A stretch of DNA of 5,061 nt from an uncultured Akkermansia sp. (lineage in GTDB: Bacteria; Verrucomicrobiota; Verrucomicrobiia; Verrucomicrobiales; Akkermansiaceae): the NCBI GenBank assembly GCA_904501955.1, contig CAJGCY010000175.1, positions 1-5,061 of the forward strand. The letters run 5' to 3'. This document shows positions 4,857 to 5,061 of the stretch, piece by piece. Position 1 is the first letter of the stretch; each line of letters begins with the position of its first letter. The notes below the pieces were generated by a model that saw nothing but the letters and a program-made list of their open reading frames with translations, had not been told where the DNA came from and searched no databases. The position numbers and the translations under genes are program-made.

Positions 4857-5020
4857 CAGCCCGATAAATCGGAATTTGGCGAGCGAAGCGAGCGGAATTT
4901 GAAGCCCCGATAGGGGCGACGGACGTTAGGCAGGGGTGGAGCGGCGAAGCCGCGGAACCCCTGTTAGGGTAAGAAATTTAAATGGAACCCAGGGAACCTG
5001 TGGTGACAGAATGCGTGGCT
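4857..5020 (+). repeat. Structured intergenic repeat, copy B (subfamily 1), plus orientation
   Basis: It starts with cagcccgataaatcgg (4857-4872), the inverted counterpart of 519-534. Next comes gcgagcgaagcgagc (4879-4893), itself bracketed by an eight-base direct repeat cggaattt (4870-4877 and 4893-4900). Then follow gccccg-a-taggggc (4904-4917) and a very regular central hairpin: outer stem caggggt/acccctg (4931-4937 with 4957-4963), a symmetrical GGA/GGA internal loop, and inner stem gcggc/gccgc (4941-4945 with 4949-4953) closing on gaa. After an A-rich linker, the block 4984-5008 is identical to 229-253 in copy A, and gcgtggct (5013-5020) closes the unit as in copy M. The remaining bases to 5061 hold nothing I can identify. 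It lies upstream of and divergent from the DUF3592 operon; its left edge is 28 bases from that promoter's -35 box. Confidence 0.8.
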
Positions 5021-5061
5021 TAAATTGCTGTATCGACCACAAAACAAATGCTTTGAAAAAA

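Overview
The window looks like part of a Gram-negative bacterial chromosome: one block of seven genes, all on the minus strand, framed by gene-free DNA full of structured repeats. A Verrucomicrobiota-type host (Akkermansiaceae or a relative) is my best guess. The grounds are a separate nuoC rather than the nuoCD fusion familiar from Bacteroides, a classical -35/-10 promoter instead of the Bacteroidota type, a lipobox protein with a Gln at +2, and GC-rich intergenic repeats with hairpins of the gccccg-n-aggggc kind that I associate with that superphylum. This is inference from style, not a marker-gene assignment.

Layout, in minus-strand transcription order (right to left). 4801-4829 holds a near-consensus promoter placed so close to the first start codon that the mRNA would be almost leaderless. 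It drives 3764-4789, a four-pass membrane protein joining a bacterial PH-like domain to a DUF3592 domain, and 3224-3760, a smaller DUF3592 paralogue 3 bases downstream. A 118-base gap with a weaker candidate promoter leads to nuoB (2518-3105) and nuoC (1898-2473), two subunits of the peripheral arm of respiratory complex I (NADH:quinone oxidoreductase). They are followed closely by a lipoprotein that may have an RbsD/FucU-like fold (1212-1862), a very compact RNase III-family protein of Mini-III type (877-1182) and a three-pass membrane protein of unknown function (554-853). nuoA does not precede nuoB and nuoD does not follow nuoC, so nuoBC here is separated from the usual nuo operon order.

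Flanks. 1-553 and 4790-5061 contain no gene I can support. They contain three copies of one structured repeat family: 143-253 on plus, 348-534 on minus and 4857-5020 on plus. The latter two face outward with the same 16-base inner edge and so form an inverted pair around the whole gene block. Each copy can fold into three successive hairpins. The central one has a conserved internal loop with an apical helix that changes sequence but keeps pairing. A recurring word, GAGCGNNAGCGA, folds into a short hairpin with tandem G.A pairs and a GNRA-like loop. A degenerate 22-base tandem array occupies 1-100.

How the genes relate. NuoB and NuoC form a subcomplex that carries cluster N2 next to the quinone site. 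The two DUF3592 proteins are a related membrane pair of unknown role. No functional link from the lipoprotein, RNase and small membrane protein to complex I is visible; they share only strand and tight spacing. The repeat family and the compact RNase III are the least ordinary parts of the window.
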